DNA of 64,000 nt from Blautia hansenii DSM 20583. GTDB taxonomy: Bacteria; Bacillota; Clostridia; Lachnospirales; Lachnospiraceae. Positions 25,843 to 35,062 of this stretch are shown piece by piece. The notes beneath the pieces are model-generated. The model ran no database searches. It was not told the DNA's origin and saw only the letters and a program-made list of their open reading frames with translations. Location: NCBI RefSeq assembly GCF_002222595.2, contig NZ_CP022413.2:690501-754500 (forward strand), in the 5' to 3' direction. The position numbers and the translations under genes are program-made. Positions within the stretch are counted from its first letter, which is position 1, and each line of letters starts with the position of its first letter.

Positions 25843-26193
25843 TTAGTCTGGTTTTTTAGTGGATCCGCTGCCTGTTTCGACGCCTCCGTGGGTGTGTCCG
25901 CTCAGGCTTATGCCGCGAGCTGTGACGTCGCCCTTCGGTACGTTGATATTACCGGCCGAGAGTCTCGGCAGGTAGCACCCCCATTCACCGTCCGCCCGGC
26001 CCAGCAGCAGCCCGGTGGAGTCGTCAAACTCCACATAAACCACCGCCGTGCCTTTTGAGAGGTTTCCGGTGGATCCGCGGAGGTGCCACGGGATCGTGAT
26101 CTTTGCGGTTGGCTTAGCCCCGGCGTCAGACGGTACAACGCGGGCCGTGTTTCCTGATATGCTGGCGATCGTGCCTTTATTGATTTTTCCCAT
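25843..26193 (-). CDS. Baseplate assembly protein V (spike)
   Basis: The 116-residue protein has an OB-like N-terminus (GTIASISGNTARVVPSDAG) and the metal-tip motif SGHTHGGVETGSGSTKKP at the C-terminus, typical of gpV/gp45 spikes. It would form the puncturing tip of the contractile tail. Its ATG overlaps the stop of gene D (TAATG). Confidence 0.88.
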   Translation of the reverse strand: MGKINKGTIASISGNTARVVPSDAGAKPTAKITIPWHLRGSTGNLSKGTAVVYVEFDDSTGLLLGRADGEWGCYLPRLSAGNINVPKGDVTARGISLSGHTHGGVETGSGSTKKPD

Positions 26194-27110
26194 TAGTAGC
26201 CCTCCAGAATGTGTCGGAAGTAGATCGTGGATTTATTTCCGACAAAATCATGCCGGACTTTATACACAAAAACGGTACCGTCCCACATGGTTGCCCTTGG
26301 TGTTGATAGTGTCAAAATGCTGGCGGCTGCATATCCGGTCATAAGTGACTTGGAAAAGTAGCCGGATCGGGCAAACTTGTTCGCGTTCCGCAGCAGCCCC
26401 TTGGCGAAGCGTGCCGCCTCTGCATTGCTGGTTACCTGAATAGGCACCGCAGGGCGGAGCACTGAGCTGTTGGAGCTGTCGGCTATAAATTTTCCGGAGT
26501 AGCTTCCGCTTGCAATTTCGCAGGATCCGTACATTCCGCCCCGGTTGTCCTCATAGGAGAAAACGCCATTTTCATCTACGGAGAGACTACCGGCTGGAGT
26601 CTGCCCCTCTATGTACTGCTCGTTATACGCCAGCAGCTTGCCGTCAAATATAAGCATTTGGCAGCCTTCCAGAGTGCAGAGCCGGTGGAATAGGGCGAAG
26701 TCTGTCTCGTTGTCCTGCTTAATATACGGGTAAACCTGATCCGCGCAGCCGTAGTTCTGGAATGTTAGTCCGTGATTTCCTGCGAACTCATTCGCCAGTT
26801 GCAGGAACCGGACGCCCTCCCAGCTTTTGCTCTTTTTTGTCTTGCCGCTTTTTGGCATGGACATGGCTCGGATCGTAAAAAGCCCGTTTTCTGGTTTCAT
26901 GGAGTGCACGAACATTTTCCCAGTATCACTCGCGCCTTCTTTGAATTGCACGGTGTCACCTTCGGCCGGTTGCCACTTGCTCCATGTTCCCTTGGTGTCA
27001 TTGAAGCGGATCACGAGGGTGTCGGCTTGCTTTTCTGCGAACATTTCGTGCACGCAGTAGTTCACCGACACGTCCCCGTATATATCCACCCCGTTGTAGT
27101 AGAGGTTCAC
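26193..27110 (-). CDS. Phage late control D family protein (baseplate hub)
   Basis: The 305-residue hub protein has ADTLVIRFNDTKGTWSKWQP and FHRLCTLEGCQMLIFDGKLL. These match the D-family hub that links tube and spike. Start is GTG 27110, overlapping the stop of gene X (GTGA). The order X-D-V is as in P2/Mu-like phages. Confidence 0.88.
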   Translation of the reverse strand: MNLYYNGVDIYGDVSVNYCVHEMFAEKQADTLVIRFNDTKGTWSKWQPAEGDTVQFKEGASDTGKMFVHSMKPENGLFTIRAMSMPKSGKTKKSKSWEGVRFLQLANEFAGNHGLTFQNYGCADQVYPYIKQDNETDFALFHRLCTLEGCQMLIFDGKLLAYNEQYIEGQTPAGSLSVDENGVFSYEDNRGGMYGSCEIASGSYSGKFIADSSNSSVLRPAVPIQVTSNAEAARFAKGLLRNANKFARSGYFSKSLMTGYAAASILTLSTPRATMWDGTVFVYKVRHDFVGNKSTIYFRHILEGY

Positions 27111-27355
27111 GCGCTGTCGTCCTCGTCCTCAGAGTCCCGACGCCACGGCGGCAGAGTTTCCGGCGTCTCTGCACCTTCGACGATCGGCAGCCGGAGGGCC
27201 ACGTTCGCGTCGAAGATCAGCACGTCCGCATAGTCGGGGTTAAATTCTGCGATATAGTGCGCCAGCATTTCCTCCCCGTACGTTTCGAGGGCCAGCGCGT
27301 CGAAGGTGTCCCCTTCGCGTGTCGTGTAGTCTTTGTAGCCTGTTACTCTACGCAT
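27107..27355 (-). CDS. Tail protein X (LysM-like)
   Basis: This 82-residue protein opens with a LysM-like segment (TTREGDTFDALALETYGEEMLAHYIAEFNP), as in P2 gpX. An acidic tail follows. It overlaps the tape measure stop by 8 bp and precedes gene D. It may bind peptidoglycan or cap the hub. Confidence 0.88.
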   Translation of the reverse strand: MRRVTGYKDYTTREGDTFDALALETYGEEMLAHYIAEFNPDYADVLIFDANVALRLPIVEGAETPETLPPWRRDSEDEDDSA

Positions 27356-30300
27356 ATTGAGCCACCTCCCGCATTTTTATAAATTCTTCCAGCCAGTCGA
27401 AGAACTCGGCCTCGTGGGCTTTGAGCTTCGCCATGAAGTCGTCCGCGTCGTCGCCGGTTCCTTCTGTCTGGATCTGTGGGCTCCATGTGAAGCCGGAGAA
27501 GTCGTAGTAAACTACCATGCCGCCACTGTCTGCCAGACTTCCGAGAGAGAAGTCGTCCAGAGTCAGAAGCCTTCCGGCCGTGCTTGTGAGTCCTTCGCCA
27601 GAAGATCCGCCGGTTGTGCTTGCAGTGTTGAACACTGAGGTGATCATGGTTTCCAACTTATCCCAGAGGGTTGCAAGAGGAACCACCGCCTCGGCGCCAG
27701 CTTCACCACCAGCCAGAAGATTGTTACCTGCTGCGCCGAAAATAGTCGGGCGCGTCAGAATACCGCCGTCCTTGTACCATGAAATACCGAAGTGTGGTAC
27801 GCTTGGCGGGTTGATCGAGAAGCTGCCGCTGATACTCACATGAGGGAGTTTCAGGTGTGGCAGGCTCCACGAGAAGTTAAACTTTGATTTTAGGGCGCTG
27901 ATCGCGTTTCCTACGGCGTCCCTTGCTGCCGACATTTTGCTGCTGATCGTCGAGTAAATACTGGAGAACTTACCCGACACTGTGCTGAGTGCGGAGCTGA
28001 GTCCTGAACTCATGGTGGAAGTGATTCCACTCATTAAGCTGGAAACGGTAGACTTTGCGCTGCTCAGTTTGCTGCTGATCGTGCTCCGGATACTTTCCCA
28101 TTGAGAGGAAGCGGTAGAGCTCACACTTGACCACGCAGAGCTTGCCACGCTGGTGATCGTACTCGTTGCCGAGCTTACGGCGGAACTGGCCGCCGAGATC
28201 TTGCTGCTCACTGTGGAGCTGATTGTATTCCAGAGAGAGGAAGCCGTGGAGCTTACGCTTGACCATGCGGAACTTGCCACGCTGGTGATCGCACTCGTCG
28301 CGGTGCTTACTTTCTCCTTGGCTGCGTCGATTTTGGAACCGATCGTGCCTTTGATCCCTTCCCAGAGGGAGGAAGCCGTGGAGCTGATCGCGTTCCATGC
28401 TGCGCTTGCTACGTTGGAGATCGCAGTCGTCACCGTGGTGATCTTTTCTTTTACGGCGTCGATTTTTTCGCCGATCACGCTCTTGATAGTCTCCCAGATA
28501 GAGAGCACCGTGTCCTTGCAGTTTTCCCAGATAAACCGAAACGGCAGCGTGATGATCTGGAAGGCTGCGCTGATAATTTCCTTCACGGCCATGATCCCGA
28601 CGGTCACAATGTTTTTAATTGTTTCCCATGCTCCGGACAAAAATCCGGTGATTGAGTCCCAGATATTCGTGAAGGTGTCGTGGATCTCGGTCATGGTTCC
28701 GGTAACGCTCGAATAAATTCCGGATAAAATTCCGGAGAAAAACGAGACGATCGCGTTCCATGTGTCCGTGAAAAATGTTTTGATTCCCGTCAGGATTCCG
28801 GAGAAAAACGACGAGATCGCGTTCCATGTGTCTGAGAAAAATGTTTTAACATTCGTCCAGACGGTTTCCCAGTCGGTGCCGAACCAGCCCAGAACGGTGT
28901 CCGCCAGAGAGGTGAACGTGCTGATCCAGTTCTCGAAGGTTGCCACAACGAAGTCCCAGACTGCGCCGAAAACTTCTTGGACGCCCTGCCATACCATGTC
29001 CCAGTCACCGGTAAAAATTCCGGCGAAGATGTCAAACAGGCCGGTCAGAATGTCGAGGGCCTCGTTCAGAATATTGCTGATCTGCTGGAATACGCCCTCG
29101 AAAATCGGAGCGAGCACCTCGCAGAAGCCGTCCCAGACTGCCTTCATTACTTCGGTTATGTCCTCGAACTCGAACCCCAGCGCGTTGAGCCTGTCCACAA
29201 TTCCTTGCCCGAACTCGTCGAACTTGGCCTTGATTCCGTCCCAGATCGCTGTGATCTTGTTCCTAAATTCTTCGTTGTTTTTCCATAAATTCGTAAAGGC
29301 GAGAGCCACGGCCGTGATCACTGCGATAATAGCAATAGCCGGAAGCGATACGCCTCCCAGTGCTGCAGCGAGTTTTACCAGTGCGCCCTTCACCATTGCG
29401 ATCTTGCTCGATATGGTTCCCCAGTTCATAGCCGCGATAACGGCACCGAGGCCGCTCACCGCTATGGTCACTTCTGGGATATGTCCGCCGAGCCATTCGA
29501 TCGCCGGGATCACGCCGTTAGTGATAAACTGCACACCTGCTCGTAGCTTACTTTCCAGCGCGTCGTAAATTTTGAGCCCCAGTTCCTCGAAGGCGCTGTT
29601 CATTGCCGCCACGTCGCCGCTGAGGTTGTCGTTCATAATATTGGCCATTTCCTCAGCGGATCCAGAAGCTCCGCGGAGTTCTTCCTCGTACCCGGCGATA
29701 TTGTCCATGCCTTCGTTGAGGATCAGGTTCAGGCCCTTGGTGGAGTCTGCGGTAAAAGTGGAAGATAGCGCGACGGCTCGTTCTGCGTCGCCCATTCCAT
29801 TTGTGGCGGCTTCCACTTCTGTGAGAATGTCGGTGAGATCTCGGAAGTTGCCCTGTGCGTCCATTACGGCCACGGAGGTTTCTCCGATCTTGATCGCGCC
29901 GTCCTTCATTCCGTTGGTTATGTCTCGCATAATCGCGGCCATGGCGGTTCCGGCTTCGGATCCTTTATAACCTTGGTTTGCCATTCCTTCGAGCAGTGAG
30001 GTGACGGTTTCGACGTCCTGCCCGGCTGCGTTTAAGTTGGCTGCGCAGTTCTTGTAGGCTTCGCCCAGCGCTTCGGCCGTGGTGTTACTGTGGCTTTGCG
30101 CGTAGGAGAGCAGATCTGCGAAGTATGCGGCGTCTCCGGCCTCCATGGCGAAGGCGCTCAGGTAGTCCGTTACCATATCGGAAGCCGCTCCCAGTTCCAT
30201 GCCGGAAGCGGCGGCCAGATTCAGAACGCCACCCAGCGCACTTGTGGACTGATCAGCGTCCCACCCGGCGAGGCTCATGTATTTGAGGGCCTCTGCTGCA

Positions 30301-31139
30301 TTGCTGGCAGAGAAAACCGTGGTGGCGCCGTATTCTCTGGCGCAGGCTTCCAGTTTCTCGAAGTCCTCACCGGTTGCGCCACTGATTGCCGATACCTCGG
30401 ACATGGTGCTGGTGAAGTTTTGGCCCAACTCTATGACATTTCCGACCAGATTTTTGATACCGTCCACCGCTCGCATGATCGCGTCGGCTGCGAGATTTGC
30501 CAACGTAGCCTTAAACATGGTGAAGCCGTCGTCTGCCTTTTTGGCCGAGCTTTCGACTTCCTCCAGAGAATTGTCCAGTTTGTCCGCTGCGTACTCTGCG
30601 TCCGAGAGCTTGGTTTTGTTCTCGTGCAGTTCGCTGGATAGGTCTTGGATCTGTCGAGCGAGTTCCCGCGCTTCGTCGCTGGTTTCCCCTTGTTCGGTTG
30701 CAACGTCAACGTATCGCTGTTTTAACTGTTGGAGGGTGTCCTCCTGTTTGGAGATTGTAGAGCGCAGCGTTTCAGCTTCTCCGCCTGCGTCGTCCATGGT
30801 TTCGGACAGGGCACGGGCGGCTTTCTCTGCCGCGTCCAACGTGCCGCGATTTTCCGTCAGTTCACCGGACAGTTCTTGGATTGTACTCGCGAGCTGTTCG
30901 GCTTCCTCGGTTCCTTCTTGGCCGGTCACAATGTAGTCGGCGTAGCCTTGTTCCAGATTTTTGAGTACTGTCTCCTGCGTGCTGATCTTTGCCGCCAACT
31001 GTGCGGAAGCACCGGCGGCTTCGAGCGTTTCTTTGCTCATTTCCTCCAGACGAGAGACGGCCGCGTTTATAGCCGATTGAAGGGAGGGGCTGAGGGATCC
31101 GGCGATCTCTATCGTAGATTGTAGAGTATGGTCTGCCAC
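27348..31139 (-). CDS. Tail tape measure protein
   Basis: 1263 residues, the longest gene. The N-terminal 200 residues are coiled coil. A TP901-type core follows (about 230-560: ACAREYGATTVFSASNAAEALKYMSLAGWD). Hydrophobic helices lie near 575-610, with tryptophan-rich repeats after 650. Residues about 880-1080 are Ser/Ala-rich tandem repeats (SSAWSSVSSTASSLW units). The GTG start follows AAGGAGGTGAGGAC. It sets tail length and may help DNA entry. Confidence 0.95.
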   Translation of the reverse strand: MADHTLQSTIEIAGSLSPSLQSAINAAVSRLEEMSKETLEAAGASAQLAAKISTQETVLKNLEQGYADYIVTGQEGTEEAEQLASTIQELSGELTENRGTLDAAEKAARALSETMDDAGGEAETLRSTISKQEDTLQQLKQRYVDVATEQGETSDEARELARQIQDLSSELHENKTKLSDAEYAADKLDNSLEEVESSAKKADDGFTMFKATLANLAADAIMRAVDGIKNLVGNVIELGQNFTSTMSEVSAISGATGEDFEKLEACAREYGATTVFSASNAAEALKYMSLAGWDADQSTSALGGVLNLAAASGMELGAASDMVTDYLSAFAMEAGDAAYFADLLSYAQSHSNTTAEALGEAYKNCAANLNAAGQDVETVTSLLEGMANQGYKGSEAGTAMAAIMRDITNGMKDGAIKIGETSVAVMDAQGNFRDLTDILTEVEAATNGMGDAERAVALSSTFTADSTKGLNLILNEGMDNIAGYEEELRGASGSAEEMANIMNDNLSGDVAAMNSAFEELGLKIYDALESKLRAGVQFITNGVIPAIEWLGGHIPEVTIAVSGLGAVIAAMNWGTISSKIAMVKGALVKLAAALGGVSLPAIAIIAVITAVALAFTNLWKNNEEFRNKITAIWDGIKAKFDEFGQGIVDRLNALGFEFEDITEVMKAVWDGFCEVLAPIFEGVFQQISNILNEALDILTGLFDIFAGIFTGDWDMVWQGVQEVFGAVWDFVVATFENWISTFTSLADTVLGWFGTDWETVWTNVKTFFSDTWNAISSFFSGILTGIKTFFTDTWNAIVSFFSGILSGIYSSVTGTMTEIHDTFTNIWDSITGFLSGAWETIKNIVTVGIMAVKEIISAAFQIITLPFRFIWENCKDTVLSIWETIKSVIGEKIDAVKEKITTVTTAISNVASAAWNAISSTASSLWEGIKGTIGSKIDAAKEKVSTATSAITSVASSAWSSVSSTASSLWNTISSTVSSKISAASSAVSSATSTITSVASSAWSSVSSTASSQWESIRSTISSKLSSAKSTVSSLMSGITSTMSSGLSSALSTVSGKFSSIYSTISSKMSAARDAVGNAISALKSKFNFSWSLPHLKLPHVSISGSFSINPPSVPHFGISWYKDGGILTRPTIFGAAGNNLLAGGEAGAEAVVPLATLWDKLETMITSVFNTASTTGGSSGEGLTSTAGRLLTLDDFSLGSLADSGGMVVYYDFSGFTWSPQIQTEGTGDDADDFMAKLKAHEAEFFDWLEEFIKMREVAQYA

Positions 31140-31143
31140 GTCC

Positions 31144-31664
31144 TCACCTCCTTGTGTGCTTTGGCCTCCTTATGTTTAGCGGCCGATTTTTCTCAGCGCG
31201 TTTTTTTTCGGCTGCGAGATCCTCGGCCGCTTCTGCATACTCTATGATGAAGTCAGTTACTCGCTTTTTTTCGAGCTCTGTCGTGCTGGTGTGGTAGACT
31301 CTGGCGTAGTCGCGGTAGGCTCTGCGGAGTCGTTTTCCTGTGGTTCCGACTCCGATTTCAGCATAAAATTTCGGCCGATGGCCATTACCTCCACAACGTC
31401 CGCGCCCTTCATGCGCTCCAGATCGGAAAAGTCATAAGTCGGATTCACGGCCACGATCGCAGCATAGCCGAGGTAGAGGTGGAGGCCGAAGTCAAACTCT
31501 GCCGCTGCGGACACGGACAGGTTCTTCATGCCTGCGGCCGCTTTTCTCTTTGCCTCAGCAGTTGCGAAAAGCACGCCGTCGATCTCGTTCGTGTCGTACT
31601 TCATTTCTGTGATTTTGTCCCCGTTGATCATCACGGGATTTTTCAGAGTGAGGGTTCCGTTCAT
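31144..31664 (-). CDS. Tail chaperone frameshift product (E-E' type)
   Basis: The chaperone gene ends with a run of seven A on the coding strand (31271-31265) just before its stop. A -1 slip there enters a second frame that stays open for 40 codons (KRVTDFIIEYAEAAEDLAAE...) and stops at 31144, five bases before the tape measure start. Position and arrangement match the -1 frameshift of P2 E/E' and lambda G/GT. The extension would recruit the tape measure protein. Confidence 0.75.
31257..31664 (-). CDS. Tail assembly chaperone (P2 gpE-like)
   Basis: This 135-residue protein lies between tube and tape measure. It opens MNGTLTLKNPVMINGDKI, which fits the E/Mu gp41-like family (beta start, VNPTYDFSDLERMKGADVVEVM). 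It has a disordered Thr/Ser-rich end containing the slippery run. The normal stop at 31257 gives the short form. AAAGGAGAACAAA precedes the ATG. Confidence 0.85.
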   Translation of the reverse strand: MNGTLTLKNPVMINGDKITEMKYDTNEIDGVLFATAEAKRKAAAGMKNLSVSAAAEFDFGLHLYLGYAAIVAVNPTYDFSDLERMKGADVVEVMAIGRNFMLKSESEPQENDSAEPTATTPESTTPARQSSKKSE

Positions 31665-31682
31665 TTTGTTCTCCTTTCAAAC

Positions 31683-31715
31683 AAAAAGAGCCCGCCAGTG
31701 ACTTGACCGGCGGGC
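31683..31715 (-). terminator. Hairpin terminator after the tube gene
   Basis: On the minus strand GCCCGCC pairs with GGCGGGC around a 12-nt loop, followed by TCTTTTTG. It probably gives partial termination, raising sheath/tube mRNA over downstream genes. Confidence 0.75.
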
Positions 31716-31739
31716 CGTGGTTATTTTTTGATTACTGCA

Positions 31740-32249
31740 TTAAAGCAGGTTGTTGATCTGGCTCATGTAGTCCTTGCCGTTGATACGGAGGATCTGAGCC
31801 AAACGGTCAACGCAGCAGATCTCGACGCCGTTTGCGTAGATCTGGAGCCTTGTCACGTTATAAGCGTTCTCGGCTTCGGTTGCGCTGCCGACTTCGACGC
31901 CCAACTCAGGGAATGATCCCGGCATAGTACGCACAAAAGCCTTGCAGCCTTCGGTTGCGGTGGATCCGTCGGATTTTACGACATTCTGAACCCAGCGGAA
32001 CTCGAAGCTCTGCTTTTCGAGGCGGTTCATGCGGCGCAGGCCGTTGTCTACGCCGATCTTTGTAATGGAGAGCTCCATGTTCTCCAGAAGTCCGATCAGT
32101 GGTACGGTCATGTTACCCATGGCCTGCACGTCAGCAGTTAAAAATTCAATACCGGGCAGAGTGAAGGCGACGTCCTTCGCCACCAGAGTGCTGTCCGCGT
32201 ATACAGTGTCGGCCACTACCGGGCCTTTAATATCGAGCCATTTTGCCAT
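31740..32249 (-). CDS. Major tail tube protein (P2 FII family)
   Basis: This 169-residue protein has the FII pattern: GIEFLTADVQAMGNMTVPLIGLLENMELSITKIG near the start and the beta-rich C-terminus ending QINNLL. It forms the inner tube of the contractile tail and lies directly after the sheath gene. AAGGAGGTGCAGAAC precedes the ATG. Confidence 0.92.
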   Translation of the reverse strand: MAKWLDIKGPVVADTVYADSTLVAKDVAFTLPGIEFLTADVQAMGNMTVPLIGLLENMELSITKIGVDNGLRRMNRLEKQSFEFRWVQNVVKSDGSTATEGCKAFVRTMPGSFPELGVEVGSATEAENAYNVTRLQIYANGVEICCVDRLAQILRINGKDYMSQINNLL

Positions 32250-32263
32250 TGTTCTGCACCTCC

Positions 32264-33733
32264 TTATTCAGTAGCAAAAAAGGACTGGAAGCCTTCGTCT
32301 GTGTAGCATACGCGAGCGGTGCCAGACTTGAACGGAGGCGTATTGGTTACGGAGAAGTCCCAAACAAAGTCGCCGTTCAGCATGTTGCTGGTAGGGTTCG
32401 CGCTCTCCACAAATTCCACGGACGGGGTACCGATCAGGGCACCGATTCCCAGAAGGGTGTCGAGCTTTTCCTTTTCAAAATTCAGCACGCTGTCCTTGTC
32501 CTGCGGAGTCATGGGGCTGTCGATCTCAGTTCCGTGATCCTTCTGGAAGCTGTTCGTGATATGCTCCAGCATACGGATATTTACGTCGAAGATCGCGCGG
32601 GCGTCCATGCTGCCGTTGTACTTGTACGCAGCAGTATGAGGGCCCCACAATACCCAGCGGCCACCCCAGAAGCAGGCCGTTGTGATTCCTTTTTCGTTGA
32701 GCTTGTTCGCAGTTTCCTGATCGAAGCCGCGGCTCTTGGAGTCCTCACCGAAATACTGGCTCGTGGCCATGATTTCCTTGTTGGACGGAGATTCAAACGG
32801 AACGCCGTCGTGGCTCAGGTCTACGCGCTGCATAGTGGCGGCGCCTACTGTGGACAGCCAGAAGATCCGGCCGCTGCCGTCCTTAATTTTAGGCCAGTAT
32901 ACCTTCGAGAACTCGCTGGTGTAGCCGTTGTCAATAGCCCATTTCTGAGCCTTTGCGAGTGTGTCGATCTTGGTTCCTTTGTCCTCCAGAGGAACGTCGG
33001 CGTGAACGAAGCCGTCCCAGTGGCCGTTGAGTTTCTGGACAGTGCTTACCATAGCCTTATATACGGCCGGGATATGACTCCAGCCCGGAGCTGCCAGAAT
33101 ATTGAGCACGACGTTGTGATACTGATAGAGTAGAGCCATGGAAGCCAGTCCGGTATATTCTCCAGTTTCGGTTCTCTCACCGATAATGTCGGCCGCCTGC
33201 ACCTTGGAAGTGTCCACGGTGTCGAAGGTTGCGGAGAGTTCGGCCCCGTCAGTCTCTTTGAGCAGTGTCACGGTTACTGTGTGCTTTGCCATGCTATAAG
33301 AGAGAGCATAGTCCACGCCCTCGGCCTTGTCTGCGATCGCGAAGGTGTCGAGAATGATCTTGTCGCTCTCAAACTCTGCCTTGCCGTCCGTGAAGGTCAG
33401 GGCCTTTGTGGTTTTCTGTGCGGATTTATGCACCGCAGGATCGAGCACGTTCACGATATAGATCGGGCCTACATTTCCGACGGTGTTGTCGAAGTGCTCA
33501 GCGAACGCAGAACCGAGGGTGAATGTTTCCCAGTCGTCGGAGTAGCCGACGAGGCTCTGGACTTCGCTCATATTGGTTACTTTTACCGGCATATTAACGA
33601 GATCTTTGTCAGCGTAACCCCTGATCAGGTTCACCGGTGCGGTGCCGATATACGCGGCCACCACGTCGGCCTGAGTGACGGAAGCCACTTTGCTTTCGCC
33701 GATTTCGCCATATGCGCCATGCAAATATGCCAT
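32264..33733 (-). CDS. Contractile tail sheath protein
   Basis: The 489-residue sheath protein has HGAYGEIGESKVASVTQADVVAAYIGTAP at the N-terminus. The late domain has LNEKGITTACFWGGRWVLWGPHTA and IRMLEHITNSF, typical of P2 FI-like sheaths. It identifies the virus as myovirus-like. AAGGAGGACTAAAAC precedes the ATG. Confidence 0.95.
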   Translation of the reverse strand: MAYLHGAYGEIGESKVASVTQADVVAAYIGTAPVNLIRGYADKDLVNMPVKVTNMSEVQSLVGYSDDWETFTLGSAFAEHFDNTVGNVGPIYIVNVLDPAVHKSAQKTTKALTFTDGKAEFESDKIILDTFAIADKAEGVDYALSYSMAKHTVTVTLLKETDGAELSATFDTVDTSKVQAADIIGERTETGEYTGLASMALLYQYHNVVLNILAAPGWSHIPAVYKAMVSTVQKLNGHWDGFVHADVPLEDKGTKIDTLAKAQKWAIDNGYTSEFSKVYWPKIKDGSGRIFWLSTVGAATMQRVDLSHDGVPFESPSNKEIMATSQYFGEDSKSRGFDQETANKLNEKGITTACFWGGRWVLWGPHTAAYKYNGSMDARAIFDVNIRMLEHITNSFQKDHGTEIDSPMTPQDKDSVLNFEKEKLDTLLGIGALIGTPSVEFVESANPTSNMLNGDFVWDFSVTNTPPFKSGTARVCYTDEGFQSFFATE

Positions 33734-33746
33734 GTTTTAGTCCTCC

Positions 33747-34376
33747 TTATAAAAATTCTTCGTATTCTTTCGGGATCGCCGGAGTCGTTCCGATTTCCAG
33801 CGCGAAGCTGATCCAGCTATGCCAGTACGGGTAGTAGTCCCAGACATTGCCGTCCTCTGTGAACGGGCCGAACTTGATCCCTTGCTCTTTTACGAGCCTA
33901 TGGCCTGCGATATATTCCGCAGTTTCGATCTCGCGGAGTACGAGGTCGGCCAGATTGTAGCAATCGCGCCAGCCGTCCATGTTTCGCGAGTATGTTTTGG
34001 CAGCTTCTCCGGTATTGACGTAGTAGGAGTAGCCGCCGGTTGCCTTCGCGTTTTCGCGAGGGTTGAAAATCTCCCCGCCGTGTTGGCCGGGATTCCAGCA
34101 GGCGAGGCAGAGCCGGATCTGGAGCTGCCTCTTTTTCTGAATAAGCTCGTCGCTTCCTTCCATGAGCTGCACGCAGACGGAAGGGATCGGAGCGGCCACG
34201 TTTGGCGGCAGCCGATCCTTTCCCGGAACGTATAAAGGGAACGCCGCGGGGTTCACCATAACGACGTCGTAGCCGGTGTCGTTCCGGTAGTCGTCCGGCA
34301 GTTTGAGGGTGATCTTGCTGCATACGTTTTCAGTGAGCCAGCTCACTATTTTGTCGATACTGTTTACCAGTGTCAT
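33747..34376 (-). CDS. Probable tail terminator/completion protein
   Basis: This 209-residue protein sits between neck proteins and sheath, where tail completion proteins are encoded. Features include PSVCVQLMEGSDELIQKKRQLQIRLCLACWNPG and a YYPYWHSWISFALEIG end. GAGGTGACGGCAGC precedes the ATG. Family assignment is by position and pattern only. Confidence 0.65.
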   Translation of the reverse strand: MTLVNSIDKIVSWLTENVCSKITLKLPDDYRNDTGYDVVMVNPAAFPLYVPGKDRLPPNVAAPIPSVCVQLMEGSDELIQKKRQLQIRLCLACWNPGQHGGEIFNPRENAKATGGYSYYVNTGEAAKTYSRNMDGWRDCYNLADLVLREIETAEYIAGHRLVKEQGIKFGPFTEDGNVWDYYPYWHSWISFALEIGTTPAIPKEYEEFL

Positions 34377-34391
34377 GCTGCCGTCACCTCC

Positions 34392-34718
34392 TTAGCTCAT
34401 GCGATTCTGGCGAACCGCGATCTGTACGAGTCCCATTTCCGACGTGGTAGTGACAACGATCATCTCGCGGCCGTCCAGATTGAGAAGGCGGCCGGGATCC
34501 AGATTTTCTGGAAGGTCGGAGGCTTTTCCCATGATTACCATATCGGCCTCGTCCATTCCATGAATACGGTTGTCGCCGATTTTACTCAGCTTGGCCATTA
34601 TGTCGCTGTCAATTACCACCGGGACTTCCTTCCCTTCGATTCGATGAAGGTCTGCGAACTCGTCCAGATTCAGGAAAATGTCTGAGAGATCCTGCTTTAT
34701 TTGGTCTTTGAAGCTCAC
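34392..34718 (-). CDS. Probable head-tail joining protein
   Basis: This 108-residue protein (GTG start) opens SFKDQIKQDLSDIFLNLDEFADLH. That is the usual start of small neck proteins that follow capsid genes in Firmicutes phages. The rest is beta-rich (REMIVVTTTSEMGLVQIAVRQNRMS). The next upstream gene ends 4 bp before it. Confidence 0.65.
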   Translation of the reverse strand: MSFKDQIKQDLSDIFLNLDEFADLHRIEGKEVPVVIDSDIMAKLSKIGDNRIHGMDEADMVIMGKASDLPENLDPGRLLNLDGREMIVVTTTSEMGLVQIAVRQNRMS

Positions 34719-34722
34719 GAGC

Positions 34723-35049
34723 TTACGCCTCGGAAGGTTCCGCCTCGATTTTTGCGGAGCTGTCGGCTTTGACCTTGGCTGCCTCGATCAGGGCGATCAC
34801 TTCCTTTTTGCTGCGGACTGCGCTCGCGTCTACGCCATACGCTGATGCAGCTTCTCTGAGCTCTGTCATGTTCAGGCCGTTGTATTCTGAGAAAGTGCTT
34901 TCCGGCTCCGCCTCATACACGGCCACGCCAGCCTCCACCAGCTCAGCCTCGCGGGCTGCGTTGATAGAGAAGGCAGGAGAGTGTTTCGTCATAGGTTCCA
35001 CGGTTCCGTTTTTAACGAGCCCGTAGGTGCCTTTGATCATTCGGATCAT
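34723..35049 (-). CDS. Small head-region protein with SAP/HeH-like C-terminus
   Basis: This 108-residue protein has a short SH3-like opening (GTYGLVKNGTVEPMTKHSPAFSI). A helix-extended-loop-helix follows (LNMTELREAASAYGVDASAVRSKKEVIALIEA, about 58-90), then an acidic end. It is related in layout to the next upstream gene. Probably a minor head or neck protein. Confidence 0.65.
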   Translation of the reverse strand: MIRMIKGTYGLVKNGTVEPMTKHSPAFSINAAREAELVEAGVAVYEAEPESTFSEYNGLNMTELREAASAYGVDASAVRSKKEVIALIEAAKVKADSSAKIEAEPSEA

Positions 35050-35062
35050 GTGCTCACCTCCA

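Noticed and set aside
27970..28480. Tape measure Ser/Ala repeats as a variable or CRISPR-like array
   Set aside because: They are in-frame protein repeats with continuous coding, no spacers and no template match.
28762..29568. Long plus-strand frame inside the tape measure gene
   Set aside because: GC-rich antisense shadow; the minus-strand tape measure is unmistakable.
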